This document shows, piece after piece, positions 1 through 8,546 of a stretch of 64,000 bases of DNA. Source of the stretch: Natrialbaceae archaeon AArc-T1-2 (GTDB lineage: Archaea > Halobacteriota > Halobacteria > Halobacteriales > Natrialbaceae); contig NZ_CP127174.1 in NCBI RefSeq assembly GCF_030273315.1, positions 2,976,001 to 3,040,000 of the forward strand, in the 5' to 3' direction. The notes under the pieces are model-generated. The model was not told the DNA's origin. It ran no database searches and saw nothing but the letters and a program-made list of their open reading frames with translations. The position numbers and the translations under genes are program-made. Numbering within the stretch: position 1 is the first letter of the stretch; every line of letters begins with the position of its first letter.

Positions 1-1245
1 GAACTGCTCGAGAACGAGCGATTCCCGCTCGGTTCGTTCGACGAACTGGAACGGGCCGCTGCCGATCGGCGGGACGTTGTCGGTGACGACGGCCTCCGTC
101 GTTCCCGGTGTGGTGCCGAATCCGGCCACGTCGGCGTCGTTTGTCCGGTCGGTCCAGACGTGTTCCGGCAGAATCGGGACGGTAAACGCCCGCTCGCCGA
201 CCGCGGGGGTGGCGTCGACGTCGATGGTGAGAGTCAGAGTATCTTCGGGGTCGACAGCAACCGACGAGACGGCTGCGGCCCGGCCACGATACAGCGGCGG
301 CGGTGACGGGGCCTCGCTCTCGCCGAGCGACGTGTCCTCGAGGAACCGGTAGGTGAACGCGACGTCGTCGGCCGTCAGCACCTCGCCGTCGTGCCACCGG
401 CAGTCGTCCCGGAGCGTGACCGTCGCGGTCGAGCCGTCCCACTCCCACTCCGACGCGAGCCACGGTCTGACCTCGTCGTCGACGGCCGTCCCGAGCGAAT
501 CGTAGACGAGCGAGACGAGCGGCCCCTCACCCCGATACTCGACCGAGAGCGGGTTGAGATTTATGGTCGGACGCGTGTCGGTGATCGCACCGGCAAACGA
601 GTCGTCGTTTGCGAGCGGGTCGAGACCGAGATAGCCGAGTCGGGTCGTCGGGTGATCGTCGCCCCACCCTTCGAAGCGATCCGTCCGGACGATGCGTCGT
701 TCGATCGGCATGCAGATCGGGACGAACGGCTGTTCGTTCGCGACTCCGGTGAGGATTTCGGCGACTTCTTCCCGCCGCTGGTCACCGTCGAGGTCGCGCT
801 GGGCCTCGAGACGCTCGTCGAACGCCATGCTGGTAAAGCCGAACGGATTTTGCCAGCCGGACTCGTCGGCGTACCTCGAGTGTAACAACTCGTAGAGAAA
901 GTCGGGATCGACGTCGCCCGGATGACGGCCGACGTAGAGGTCGAAGTCGTGGTTGACGAGGACGGTTCGCAGAAATTCGACCTGTGCGAGGTACTCGATC
1001 GAGACGTCGATGCCGACTGCCTCGAGAGCGTCACCGAGCAACGAGGCGAGCTGGACCAGCTCGGTGTCGTAGTCCGAGGGGACGGTCGCGATCGTCATCG
1101 ACAACTGATCGGTCGGGTTTCGCCCGAGCACATTTCGGGTCTGGCGGACGCAGCCACTCGCCGCGACCGTCAGTCCGGTCGCTGTAGCTGAGAGGAGGGA
1201 TCGACGGCTCGGAGAGCCGTTCGAACGGGGGGTGGCGGGTGCCAT
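1..1245 (-). CDS. ABC-type peptide/nickel family substrate-binding lipoprotein (SBP_bac_5), truncated by window edge
   Basis: Reading leftward from ATG at 1245, an open frame of 415 codons continues to base 1. The start MAPATPRSNGSPSRRSLL is followed by a short hydrophobic stretch ending in AASGC, which fits a twin-arginine-type signal with a lipobox cysteine at about residue 32. The interior has features of extracellular solute-binding family 5: WHDGEVLTADDVAFTYRFL near residue 290 is the family's typical region, and DVDPDFLYELLHS lies in the first lobe. By family it would bind oligopeptides or similar solutes outside the cell and pass them to an ABC permease, whose genes would be beyond the left edge. 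Substrate cannot be told from sequence. The C-terminal part is missing only because the window starts here. Confidence 0.88.
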   Translation of the reverse strand, partial: MAPATPRSNGSPSRRSLLSATATGLTVAASGCVRQTRNVLGRNPTDQLSMTIATVPSDYDTELVQLASLLGDALEAVGIDVSIEYLAQVEFLRTVLVNHDFDLYVGRHPGDVDPDFLYELLHSRYADESGWQNPFGFTSMAFDERLEAQRDLDGDQRREEVAEILTGVANEQPFVPICMPIERRIVRTDRFEGWGDDHPTTRLGYLGLDPLANDDSFAGAITDTRPTINLNPLSVEYRGEGPLVSLVYDSLGTAVDDEVRPWLASEWEWDGSTATVTLRDDCRWHDGEVLTADDVAFTYRFLEDTSLGESEAPSPPPLYRGRAAAVSSVAVDPEDTLTLTIDVDATPAVGERAFTVPILPEHVWTDRTNDADVAGFGTTPGTTEAVVTDNVPPIGSGPFQFVERTERESLVLEQF

Positions 1246-1449
1246 TTGCCTTTTCTGTAGATTCGGGGCTGCGATACAACAGTATTGCGTCTCTCTTTTT
1301 TGTATGTCTAGTATAACGTTCCGAGTGTACGAGTACGCGTGTGTTAGAAATGTAACCCAGCGAGCAAAACGGTTCTGGAACGTCGTACGCGTCTCTGACC
1401 GTCGGGCCGAAGAGCAAGACAGATAGGACGTCCCTCCTAACGGCCGACA

Positions 1450-2049
1450 ATGGCTACTGCAGACGCGCAACGGCGGCTGCGAGAGAACCCCCTCGGTGCG
1501 ACGGCGATCCTGACGGTCGTCGGGTACGTGCTGGTGATCGGGACGTTCCTCGTCGACGTTCCGATATATCCCGATCTCACGCTCGCCGAAGTCAACGCCC
1601 TGACACACGCGATCGCGGTCATCAACGCCGCGACGACGGTGTTGCTCGTGGCGGGGTGGTACTGGATTCGAAACGACGAGGTCGACAAACACCGACTCGC
1701 GATGGTCGGAGCGTTCGGACTCATCTTGCTTTTTCTCGTCGTCTACCTGGTCCGGGTCGGTGGCGGCGGCGAGAAGTACATCACGGGCGTCTCCGATCCC
1801 GTCTACTACTCGTATCTCGCCATGCTCGGGATCCACATCCTGCTGTCGATCGTCGCCGTTCCGGTCGTCCTCTATGCGCTGATTCTCGGGCTGACGCACA
1901 CGCCGGCCGAGCTGCGCGGAACTGCCCACGCGAGCGTCGGTCGGATCGCCGCTGCCTCGTGGATCCTGAGCCTCGTCCTCGGGGTCGTCACCTACGTGAT
2001 GCTCAATCACATCTACGCCTATGAGTTCGAGCCGATGGTGATCGGCTAG
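1450..2049 (+). CDS. DUF420 family membrane protein
   Basis: A 199-residue protein with about five hydrophobic segments (roughly residues 18-36, 53-70, 84-102, 120-148, 170-188). It matches the DUF420 family pattern, with KHRLAM after the second segment and HASVGR between the fourth and fifth; such conserved histidines are typical of that family. DUF420 proteins are often found with haem-copper oxidase genes, but none is next to this one, so an oxidase-assembly role is only inference. The ATG at 1450 lies downstream of an AT-richer stretch (1290-1440) divergent from the ABC substrate-binding gene, so both promoters probably lie in 1246-1449. Confidence 0.82.
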   Translation: MATADAQRRLRENPLGATAILTVVGYVLVIGTFLVDVPIYPDLTLAEVNALTHAIAVINAATTVLLVAGWYWIRNDEVDKHRLAMVGAFGLILLFLVVYLVRVGGGGEKYITGVSDPVYYSYLAMLGIHILLSIVAVPVVLYALILGLTHTPAELRGTAHASVGRIAAASWILSLVLGVVTYVMLNHIYAYEFEPMVIG

Positions 2050-2151
2050 GCTCGAGCGTCGCCGTCGGCCGTGAACGGAGCTTCCTCGAACTACGATCAG
2101 AATGCTCGAACTATCTGCAGCGTTCTCTTTCGCTTCGCATTTCATACTCCG

Positions 2152-2459
2152 TCACTCCGACGTCCCCGCAACGACACACCGCTCGGGGTGACCAGCGCGA
2201 CCCAGAAAGAAGACGAGAAGCACGAGACCGCCGATCCGAAGGAGCGTGCCGTCGTACGGAAGAAGCGCCAGCCCGCCAGTCGTTCCCAGAAACCCGAGCA
2301 ATCCGGCACCACAGCTCGCACAGCCCGACGCGAGGAGCCCGGGAAGTACGCCGGAGAGATCGGTCAGGCTCGAGGCACCCGCGTCCGTACCTGTGCGGCG
2401 ACGTTGACGGTCGCGACGCCCGTGAGCACGGCATAGTAGTCTGTATCAGACGGTTCGGT
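2152..2459 (-). pseudogene. Decayed C-terminal fragment of a membrane protein, frameshifted
   Basis: Immediately after the stop of the YciF-like gene, the minus strand reads DYYAVLTGVATVNVAAQ in one frame (about 2459-2390). It then continues in the next frame as DAGASSLTDLSGVLPGLLASGC and on through ASCGAGLLGFLGTTGGLALL to GTSE and a TGA at 2152-2154. Both parts are hydrophobic and look like one membrane protein with a CASCG motif, but joining them needs a frameshift near 2387, and there is no obvious start codon. This looks like a pseudogene whose 5' part has been lost. The parent family was not identified. A sequencing indel is an alternative explanation for the shift, but not for the missing N-terminus. 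Confidence 0.55.
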
Positions 2460-2928
2460 GTCGCTCGACGTATCCCTGCATCTTTTCGAGCGCGGCTTCG
2501 GCCTCGGTCCGATTCTGCTCGAGACGCTCTCGAACCCCGGGAGGGAGTTCGAGATTCCCGGCCAGAAGAAGCAGCCGGTCGAGAAGCGTAATCTCGATGC
2601 GCTCGTTGATCGTCCCGATCCCGATCGCATCGAGGTCACGGAGGTCGTCGCGTTCGACCTCGTGTACGAACTCGTCTTTCTCCGCGAGGAGTCCCTCCAT
2701 GATCGGACTGCCCCTCTCGGTCGGCGATTTATCGAGGATGTCGAATATTTCCTCGATGCGGGTGATCTGTGTCACCGTATCCTCCCGATGACCGGCGAAC
2801 AGATCGCTGACCTCGGCGCTAGCTGCCGCCTCCGACAGATCACCGTGAAGGTCGAGAATCTCGACCTCGGCGTGGTACAGCTTCTGTAACTCCCGTTCGA
2901 ACATGTCGGCTTCGGTTCTAATGCTCAT
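2446..2928 (-). CDS. YciF-like (DUF892) ferritin-fold protein
   Basis: A 160-residue, mostly helical, acidic protein. The opening MFERELQKLYHAEVEILD resembles the LYHAE motif of the DUF892/YciE-YciF family, whose members form ferritin-like four-helix bundles and are linked to stress. Helical segments with Glu and His suitable for a di-metal site occur along residues 10-30 and 45-70 (AGHREDT, RIEEIF). Two starts are possible, MSIRTEAD at 2928 and MFERELQ at 2904; the upstream one is listed. The gene is followed directly by a decayed membrane-protein fragment. Ferroxidase activity is not established. Confidence 0.7.
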   Translation of the reverse strand: MSIRTEADMFERELQKLYHAEVEILDLHGDLSEAAASAEVSDLFAGHREDTVTQITRIEEIFDILDKSPTERGSPIMEGLLAEKDEFVHEVERDDLRDLDAIGIGTINERIEITLLDRLLLLAGNLELPPGVRERLEQNRTEAEAALEKMQGYVERHRTV

Positions 2929-2994
2929 GCGCTTCTCGTACTGTCGGACCCGGATCGATCCTGACTGTCACGCCGGCCGGGCCGCCGAAGACGG

Positions 2995-3573
2995 CTACTC
3001 TTCATCGACGATCACCTCCCGGAGGCAGTCCTGTACGTCTGCGGTATCGATCCTGTCGCTCTCTATCAGAAGGCGTAGCTCCGCCGGAGAGACATCGTTT
3101 CCCGCTTTCAGATCCGACAGGACCGCCGCGACCGACGCCCGAGTTGCTTCGACTGTCAGATCGACGTCCTCGACGAGGATCCCGTCCCGTTTTCCGGCTC
3201 GATATACGGCGTCCGCTAACAGCTGTTCTGCCAGCGGTTCGGATTCTGTGGGTCCCTCTCGGATCATCGCCTCCGTAATTCCGGTACTGTACAGAATAAA
3301 CGCGAGCCCATCTCGCAACCCGTTCGTGAACGCTTCGTCGTCATCGGTTTCGAGGCCCCGGTCGTCTACCCCTTCGAAGAGTTTCGATCGCTCGGCCTCC
3401 TCGAGATGTTCGACGAGAAGCGTGAAATCGAGGATCGTACTGTAGATTCGCTGTCGGATATCGCGTCGGCGCTGGTACCGCTGTTGTTTGGCGTGCTCGC
3501 CTTCGTACGATTTCTCGCCGGTGAGCCAGCGACGGTCTTCGGTCGTCAGCATCGCGTTCTTCCGGCTCGTCAT
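2995..3573 (-). CDS. Conserved haloarchaeal protein of unknown function
   Basis: A 192-residue soluble acidic protein. The N-terminus, ending in LTTEDRRWLTGEKSYEGEHA and a run of basic residues (KQQRYQRRRDIRQRI), has the look of a family-wide conserved block in halophiles. The remainder is helical with a C-terminal segment (SPAELRLLIESDRIDTADV) resembling a small regulatory fold. No catalytic motif or membrane segment is visible. Alternative upstream starts lie in a different frame. The gene is separated by 66 bases from the YciF-like gene on the same strand and could be cotranscribed with it. No function is assigned. Confidence 0.65.
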   Translation of the reverse strand: MTSRKNAMLTTEDRRWLTGEKSYEGEHAKQQRYQRRRDIRQRIYSTILDFTLLVEHLEEAERSKLFEGVDDRGLETDDDEAFTNGLRDGLAFILYSTGITEAMIREGPTESEPLAEQLLADAVYRAGKRDGILVEDVDLTVEATRASVAAVLSDLKAGNDVSPAELRLLIESDRIDTADVQDCLREVIVDEE

Positions 3574-3630
3574 ACCATGTCCGTGGTGGTCGCACTCGCC
3601 ACGGGTAAACGCACCGGCTAGTAAATGCTA

Positions 3631-3651
3631 TCTCATATATAGTCTATGAGA
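3631..3651. promoter_or_regulatory. Perfect inverted repeat upstream of the ChrA-type gene
   Basis: TCTCATA (3631-3637) and TATGAGA (3645-3651) form a perfect 7-bp inverted repeat with a 7-base AT-rich spacer. It sits in the divergent space between the 3573 gene and the ChrA-type gene, in an AT-rich patch that could also serve as a TATA region. It has the geometry of an operator for a dimeric regulator. Which gene it controls is unknown. Confidence 0.4.
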
Positions 3652-3684
3652 ATCTATTTACTGGTGCAGCGTAACACGCCGCAT

Positions 3685-3765
3685 ATGGACACGAGAGAGA
3701 ACATGACGTTCTCCTCCGTCGGGCGGGCCACGATCCGTCGGCAGGCGTTGCGAGGTGAGCGATGA
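3685..3765 (+). CDS. Possible 26-residue leader peptide overlapping the ChrA-type start
   Basis: An ATG at 3685 opens MDTRENMTFSSVGRATIRR and ends with TGA at 3763-3765, overlapping the ATG of the transporter gene by four bases (ATGA). This arrangement allows translational coupling. The peptide matches no family I know and may be chance, but its stop-start overlap and its position just downstream of an AT-rich promoter-like patch make it worth listing. Confidence 0.3.
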   Translation: MDTRENMTFSSVGRATIRRQALRGER

Positions 3766-5120
3766 CCGAAACGACAGCGAGTGACGTCGGGCATACCTAT
3801 CGCGGGGAGACGACGTCGGCGAAGTTACTCGAAATTGCCCGCTATTTCCTGTTCATCGGTATCGTCGGCTTCGGCGGTCCCCTCGTCCACATCGCGATGA
3901 TGGAAGACGACCTCGTCGGCGAGGACAGCAAGGGCTGGACCGACGAGTCGATCTTCATGGAGGGACTCGCGATCTGTAACATGTTGCCGGGTCCAGCCTC
4001 GACACAGCTCGGTATCTTCATGGGCTGGATCTACGCCGGGAACCTCGGTGCGCTGGTGGCCGGCTTCTTTTTCATGCTCCCGACGTTTCTCATCGTCGTG
4101 TTCTTCTCGTGGCTGTACTTCGCCTACCAGGAGCTGCCCGCGGTCGAGGCGATGTTCTACGGAATCAACCCCGTCGTGATCGGTCTCATCGTCGGCGCAG
4201 CGTGGTCGATGGCCCAGAGTGCACTCGCTGAAGGGCGCGGACACCACGAGTTCGACGTCGGTTCCGAAACGTGGTCGATCGACTTCCTTCTCGTCGGATT
4301 ACTCGCTGCGGCCGTCGTCGCCACCGCGACGCTAGGTTCGAACCCCGTCGTCCAGTTCGTTCTCGCCGGGGTCGTCGCCGTCGCGATCTATCGCTCGAGG
4401 TGGGTGCGCGAGAACCTCCGTCGAGTCACTCTCTGGTCCGTCGTCGCCGCTGTTCTCGGAGCGTTGTTCGCGTTCCGCGATCGTCTGCTGGACCTGCTCG
4501 GTCCCGCCGTGCGCCGAACGGTCGAGGCGAGTCCCCTCTGGGGTGCGCTGCTCGCGCTGTGGTCGAACCCCTGGGTCCAGCTGTTCGCCTTCATGGTGTA
4601 CACCGGCTCGTTCATCTACGGCGGCGGACTCGTCTTGATTCCCTTTATCGAACTCTACGTCGTTCGGGAGTTCGGCTGGATGACCGGTCGGGAGTTCGTC
4701 GACGGGATCGCGATCGGTCAGCTCTCACCCGGTCCAGTGGTGATGACGACGGCGTTCGTCGGCTACAAGCTCATCCTCGACGTCACCGGCGGGCTGGTCT
4801 GGGTGGCCGTCGTCGGGGCGCTCGTCGCGACGATCGGGGCCTTTGGCCCCTCCTTTGCGTTCATCATGGGCTTTTTCCCGTACTTCGCGAAGGTCCGCGA
4901 GAACGATGTCGTCCAGACGGCGCTTACGGGCGTCAACGCTGCGGTCGTCGGGGCGATTCTCGGCGCGACGGTGACCCTCGCCGTCGAGTCGTTCGTCGAC
5001 GTCTTCACCGTGGTACTGGCGCTCGTCACCGTTGGACTGTTCGTACGCGGACTCCACGCCGCCTATCTCATCGTCGGGGGCGGAGCCGTCGGAATGGCGT
5101 GGTACTTCCTCGTTCTGTAA
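3762..5120 (+). CDS. chrA: ChrA-type chromate transporter (CHR family)
   Basis: A 452-residue multi-pass membrane protein with the two homologous CHR halves of the long-chain family. In the first half GFGGPLVHIAMMEDDLV (about residues 36-52) and MLPGPASTQLG are the typical CHR signatures. In the second, GGGLVLIPFIE and DGIAIGQLSPGPVVMTTAF (about residues 287-333) repeat them. Family members export chromate using the membrane potential, giving chromate resistance. The halves are joined by a segment around residues 160-230. The ATG at 3762 overlaps a possible leader peptide. Substrate is inferred from family only. Confidence 0.88.
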   Translation: MTETTASDVGHTYRGETTSAKLLEIARYFLFIGIVGFGGPLVHIAMMEDDLVGEDSKGWTDESIFMEGLAICNMLPGPASTQLGIFMGWIYAGNLGALVAGFFFMLPTFLIVVFFSWLYFAYQELPAVEAMFYGINPVVIGLIVGAAWSMAQSALAEGRGHHEFDVGSETWSIDFLLVGLLAAAVVATATLGSNPVVQFVLAGVVAVAIYRSRWVRENLRRVTLWSVVAAVLGALFAFRDRLLDLLGPAVRRTVEASPLWGALLALWSNPWVQLFAFMVYTGSFIYGGGLVLIPFIELYVVREFGWMTGREFVDGIAIGQLSPGPVVMTTAFVGYKLILDVTGGLVWVAVVGALVATIGAFGPSFAFIMGFFPYFAKVRENDVVQTALTGVNAAVVGAILGATVTLAVESFVDVFTVVLALVTVGLFVRGLHAAYLIVGGGAVGMAWYFLVL

Positions 5121-5205
5121 CGGAGACGGCGGCGACTGCATCGACGACTCGAGCCGGCGTCTCGAGGGGACAATTCTCAAGGCCGCCCGGCGGGAAGGTG
5201 TTTCC

Positions 5206-7392
5206 ATGAGCGAGTCGGACGACGACGGCGTGAGCCTCACCGTGCGTGCAGCCGAGAAACGCGACGCTGGCCGCGGCGTCGCCCGCATCCCCGAGATGGC
5301 ACGGCGACAGCTGGGCGTGTTGAGTGGCGACAACGTCGTCATCGAGGGCAAGCAGGCGACGGTCGCCAAGATGTGGCCGGCGGATCCGACTGCGCCGGAA
5401 AACGCCGTCCAGATCGACGCCGACACTCGCGCGAACGCGGGCGTTCACGTCGGCGACACCGCCACCGTCCGCACGACGGAACGCTCGACGATCCGTGAGG
5501 CCGAGGCGGTGACGCTTGCGGCCCCGTCGTCGATCAGTGAGGCCGAGTCCGACCTCGCCGACCGGGTCGTCGAGGGGAAACTCAGAAACCGGCCGATCAA
5601 AGAGGGCGAACAGGTTCGCCTCGAAGGCGTCGCCCCCGAGCCGTTTACCGTCCTCGAGACGGAGCCGCCGGGTGACGTCCGCATCACGGGCTCGACGACG
5701 ATCCGGATCGTCGAGAGCGAAGCGTCGACGGCGACTGCCGGCACGACGGACACCGACGAGGGTACCGACGGGGACCTCGAACCACCGTCTGGCGTAACCT
5801 ACGAGGACATCGGCGGACTCGACGACGAACTCGAGCTCGTCCGGGAGATGATCGAACTCCCGCTGTCGGAGCCCGAACTGTTCCAGCGACTCGGCGTCGA
5901 TCCGCCCTCGGGCGTTCTGCTGTATGGCCCGCCGGGCACCGGCAAGACCCTGATCGCCCGGGCGGTCGCCAACGAGGTCGACGCCCACTTCGTCTCGATT
6001 TCGGGTCCCGAGATCATGTCGAAGTACAAAGGCGAAAGCGAAGAACGGCTCAGAGAGACCTTCGAGGAGGCCCGTGAGCAAGCGCCCTCGATCCTGTTTT
6101 TCGACGAGATCGACTCGATCGGGAGCACCCGCGACGGCGACGGCGACGCGGAAAACCGCGTCGTCGCCCAGCTGTTGACGTTGATGGACGGGCTGGAGGG
6201 TCGCGAGGAGGTGATCGTCATCGGCGCGACGAACCGCGTCGACACGCTCGATCCAGCCCTCCGACGCGGCGGGCGCTTCGACCGCGAGATCGAGATCGGC
6301 GTCCCGGACGAGGGCGGCCGCACGGAGATCCTCGAGGTCCACACCCGCGGGATGCCACTCGCCGCGGACGTCTCGATCGAGACGATCGCGAGTCGAACCC
6401 ACGGCTTCGTCGGGGCCGACCTCGAGTCGGTTGCGAGCGAGGCGGCCATGGCCGCGCTTCGGCGACGGCCGACCGACGAGGACGCCCGGGCGGAGTGGAA
6501 CCGCGATCCCGAAGTCCGCAAGACCGACTTCGACGCCGCACTCGCCTCGGTCGAACCCTCCGCGATGCGTGAGTACGTCGCCGAGTCGCCCGGGACGGAC
6601 TTCGACGACGTCGGCGGTCTCGAGGAGGCGAAATCGACCCTTCGAGAGTCCGTCGAGTGGCCCCTGACGTACGACCGACTGTTCGAGCAGACGAACACGG
6701 ATCCGCCCTCGGGCGTCTTGTTGTACGGGCCGCCGGGAACCGGCAAGACGTTGCTCGCGCGGGCGCTCGCAGGCGAGACCGACGTCAACTTCGTCCGCGT
6801 CGACGGCCCCGAAATCGTCGACCGCTACGTCGGGGAAAGCGAGAAGGCGATCCGGAAGGTCTTCGAGCGCGCCCGTCAGGCCGCCCCTTCGATCGTCTTC
6901 TTCGACGAGATCGACGCCATCGCCGGAACCCGCGGCGAGAGCCACGAGGTGACCGAACGCGTCGTCTCCCAGCTGCTGACCGAACTCGACGGCATGAGTG
7001 AGAACCCGAACCTCGTCGTGCTGGCGGCGACGAACCGGAAAGACGAGATCGACCCCGCCCTGTTACGTCCCGGCCGGCTCGACACCCACGTGCTCGTCCC
7101 CGACCCCGACCGGGGGGCACGTGAGAAGATCCTCGCGGTCCACGCGCGGGAGAAACCCCTCGCCGACGACGTCGACCTCGCGGCGCTGGCCGCCGACCTC
7201 GAGGGCTATACCGGTGCCGACATCGAGGCGATCGTCCGGAACGCTTCGATGAACGCTATCCGCGAGGTCGCCGAGGAGTACGGCCCGGCGGCGGCGAACG
7301 AGCGCGCCGACGAGATCGTCATCGAACGCCGTCACCTCGAGGCCGCCCGGGAGGGTGTCGAGCCGACCAACGGCGGTATCGGTCGCGAGTAG
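5206..7392 (+). CDS. CDC48/VAT-like AAA+ ATPase
   Basis: A 728-residue protein with the full CDC48/p97 layout. An N-domain (residues 1-190) has LTVRAAEKRDAGRGVARI and the double-psi barrel pattern. D1 has Walker A GPPGTGKT (about 243-250) and Walker B ILFFDEID. D2 has GPPGTGKT (about 510-517) and IVFFDEID, and each module has an ATNR sensor stretch. It is expected to form a hexameric ring that unfolds ubiquitin-like-tagged or damaged proteins using ATP, often handing them to the proteasome. The open frame extends upstream into the end of the previous gene, but ATG at 5206 begins MSESDDDGVSLTV, the normal family start. Haloarchaea usually carry several paralogues, so no exact symbol is given. 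Confidence 0.93.
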   Translation: MSESDDDGVSLTVRAAEKRDAGRGVARIPEMARRQLGVLSGDNVVIEGKQATVAKMWPADPTAPENAVQIDADTRANAGVHVGDTATVRTTERSTIREAEAVTLAAPSSISEAESDLADRVVEGKLRNRPIKEGEQVRLEGVAPEPFTVLETEPPGDVRITGSTTIRIVESEASTATAGTTDTDEGTDGDLEPPSGVTYEDIGGLDDELELVREMIELPLSEPELFQRLGVDPPSGVLLYGPPGTGKTLIARAVANEVDAHFVSISGPEIMSKYKGESEERLRETFEEAREQAPSILFFDEIDSIGSTRDGDGDAENRVVAQLLTLMDGLEGREEVIVIGATNRVDTLDPALRRGGRFDREIEIGVPDEGGRTEILEVHTRGMPLAADVSIETIASRTHGFVGADLESVASEAAMAALRRRPTDEDARAEWNRDPEVRKTDFDAALASVEPSAMREYVAESPGTDFDDVGGLEEAKSTLRESVEWPLTYDRLFEQTNTDPPSGVLLYGPPGTGKTLLARALAGETDVNFVRVDGPEIVDRYVGESEKAIRKVFERARQAAPSIVFFDEIDAIAGTRGESHEVTERVVSQLLTELDGMSENPNLVVLAATNRKDEIDPALLRPGRLDTHVLVPDPDRGAREKILAVHAREKPLADDVDLAALAADLEGYTGADIEAIVRNASMNAIREVAEEYGPAAANERADEIVIERRHLEAAREGVEPTNGGIGRE

Positions 7393-7504
7393 GCCGTGTC
7401 CCGTCCCCGAACGCGGGTTGCGGTCGGCGATAGTCGCTTTCGAAACATCTCACGCGAAGTGGCGATGCCAACGTCTACATAGCTCGCCGGGGACGGCTAC
7501 GGCG

Positions 7505-7876
7505 ATGACTGACGAGCCCGCACGCAGCCGACGAACGAGCGATCCGTTCGAGCAAAGCGAGCGCATTCTCGAGGCCACCGGCGGGACGATCGACGCCCAC
7601 GAGCAGCTACTGGCGTCCTGGCGTGCGAGTCTCGAGGCCCAGCGAACGCTGCTCGGTGCCTGGACGACCGCCATCGGCGGCCGACAGGTCGATCGAGAGC
7701 GCACGACGGATTCCGATCACGAGCCGGTTACACGAACCGTCGACTATGACGGTGGCACCGAACAGGCGACCCCGGCCACCGCGGACCGGCTGTACGCCCT
7801 CGAGCGACGACAGGACGCCCTCGAGCGGAAGGTCGATCGTATTCTGGACGCGATCGAGGAGTCGGAGCGGCCGTGA
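7505..7876 (+). CDS. Hypothetical protein with predicted C-terminal coiled coil
   Basis: A 123-residue protein starting MTDEPARSRRTSDPFEQSER. The N-terminal third (HEQLLASWRASLEAQRTLLGAW) is an amphipathic helix, and the C-terminus (ADRLYALERRQDALERKVDR) has heptad spacing of a coiled coil. The size and helical layout recall phasin-like or filament-associated proteins, but no signature confirms this. It lies between the AAA+ gene and the NTP pyrophosphatase gene on the same strand, with separate gaps of over 100 bases, so cotranscription is uncertain. Confidence 0.6.
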   Translation: MTDEPARSRRTSDPFEQSERILEATGGTIDAHEQLLASWRASLEAQRTLLGAWTTAIGGRQVDRERTTDSDHEPVTRTVDYDGGTEQATPATADRLYALERRQDALERKVDRILDAIEESERP

Positions 7877-7982
7877 GACGTCGCCAGCGGCGACCGTCGC
7901 CGGTCGTGCAGTAACCGCGTACCACGTCCGGGACATCGCTGGAACCGACGAGGCTTTGAGGTCGCCGGTCCCCGCCTCGGGT

Positions 7983-8528
7983 ATGGCCATCCAGTTCGTC
8001 ACGGGTAACGAAGGAAAGGTCCGGGAAGCGCGCAGCTACCTCGAGGACGTCGCCTCCGTCGAGCAGGTCTCGTACGACTACACCGAGATCCAAAGCGACG
8101 ACCTCGCAGAAATCGCCGCCTACGGCGCGCGCGAGGCCTACGCGGAACTCGGCGGTGACGGGGTCCTCGTCGGCGACGCGGGGCTGTTCGTCGAGGCGCT
8201 CGAGGGGTTCCCGGGACCGTACTCGGCGTACGTCGAAGAGACGATCGGGATCGAAGGCGTCTGGCAGCTCGCGAGCGAACGGGAAAACCGGCGGGCGTAC
8301 TTCCGGACGGTGCTCGCATTCGCCGACGAGGGCGGTGTCGAGACGTTCGACGGATCGGTCGGCGGCACGTTAGTCGCGCCACGCGGCGAGGGTGGGTTCG
8401 GCTACGATCCGATCTTCGCGTACAACGGCCAGACGCTCGCGGAGATGAGCACCGAAGAGAAAAACGCGATCTCACACCGCGGGCGGGCGCTCGCGACGTT
8501 CGCGGACTGGTACGCAGACCGGGCGTGA
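7983..8528 (+). CDS. rdgB: XTP/dITP diphosphatase (RdgB/HAM1 family)
   Basis: A 181-residue protein with the hallmarks of Ham1-like non-canonical purine NTP pyrophosphatase: FVTGNEGKVREA at residues 5-16, the metal-binding VGDAGLFVEAL around 61-71, the FPGPYSAYV substrate loop, GGFGYDPIF and a C-terminal SHRGRAL. It would hydrolyse XTP, dITP and similar damaged nucleotides to monophosphates and pyrophosphate, keeping them out of nucleic acids. In many archaeal and eukaryotic homologues the metal motif is DTSLE-like; here it is DAGLF, a haloarchaeal variant. ATG at 7983 gives the usual family start MAIQFVTGNEGK. Confidence 0.9.
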   Translation: MAIQFVTGNEGKVREARSYLEDVASVEQVSYDYTEIQSDDLAEIAAYGAREAYAELGGDGVLVGDAGLFVEALEGFPGPYSAYVEETIGIEGVWQLASERENRRAYFRTVLAFADEGGVETFDGSVGGTLVAPRGEGGFGYDPIFAYNGQTLAEMSTEEKNAISHRGRALATFADWYADRA

Positions 8529-8546
8529 CTCGAGCCGCGAGCGTCG

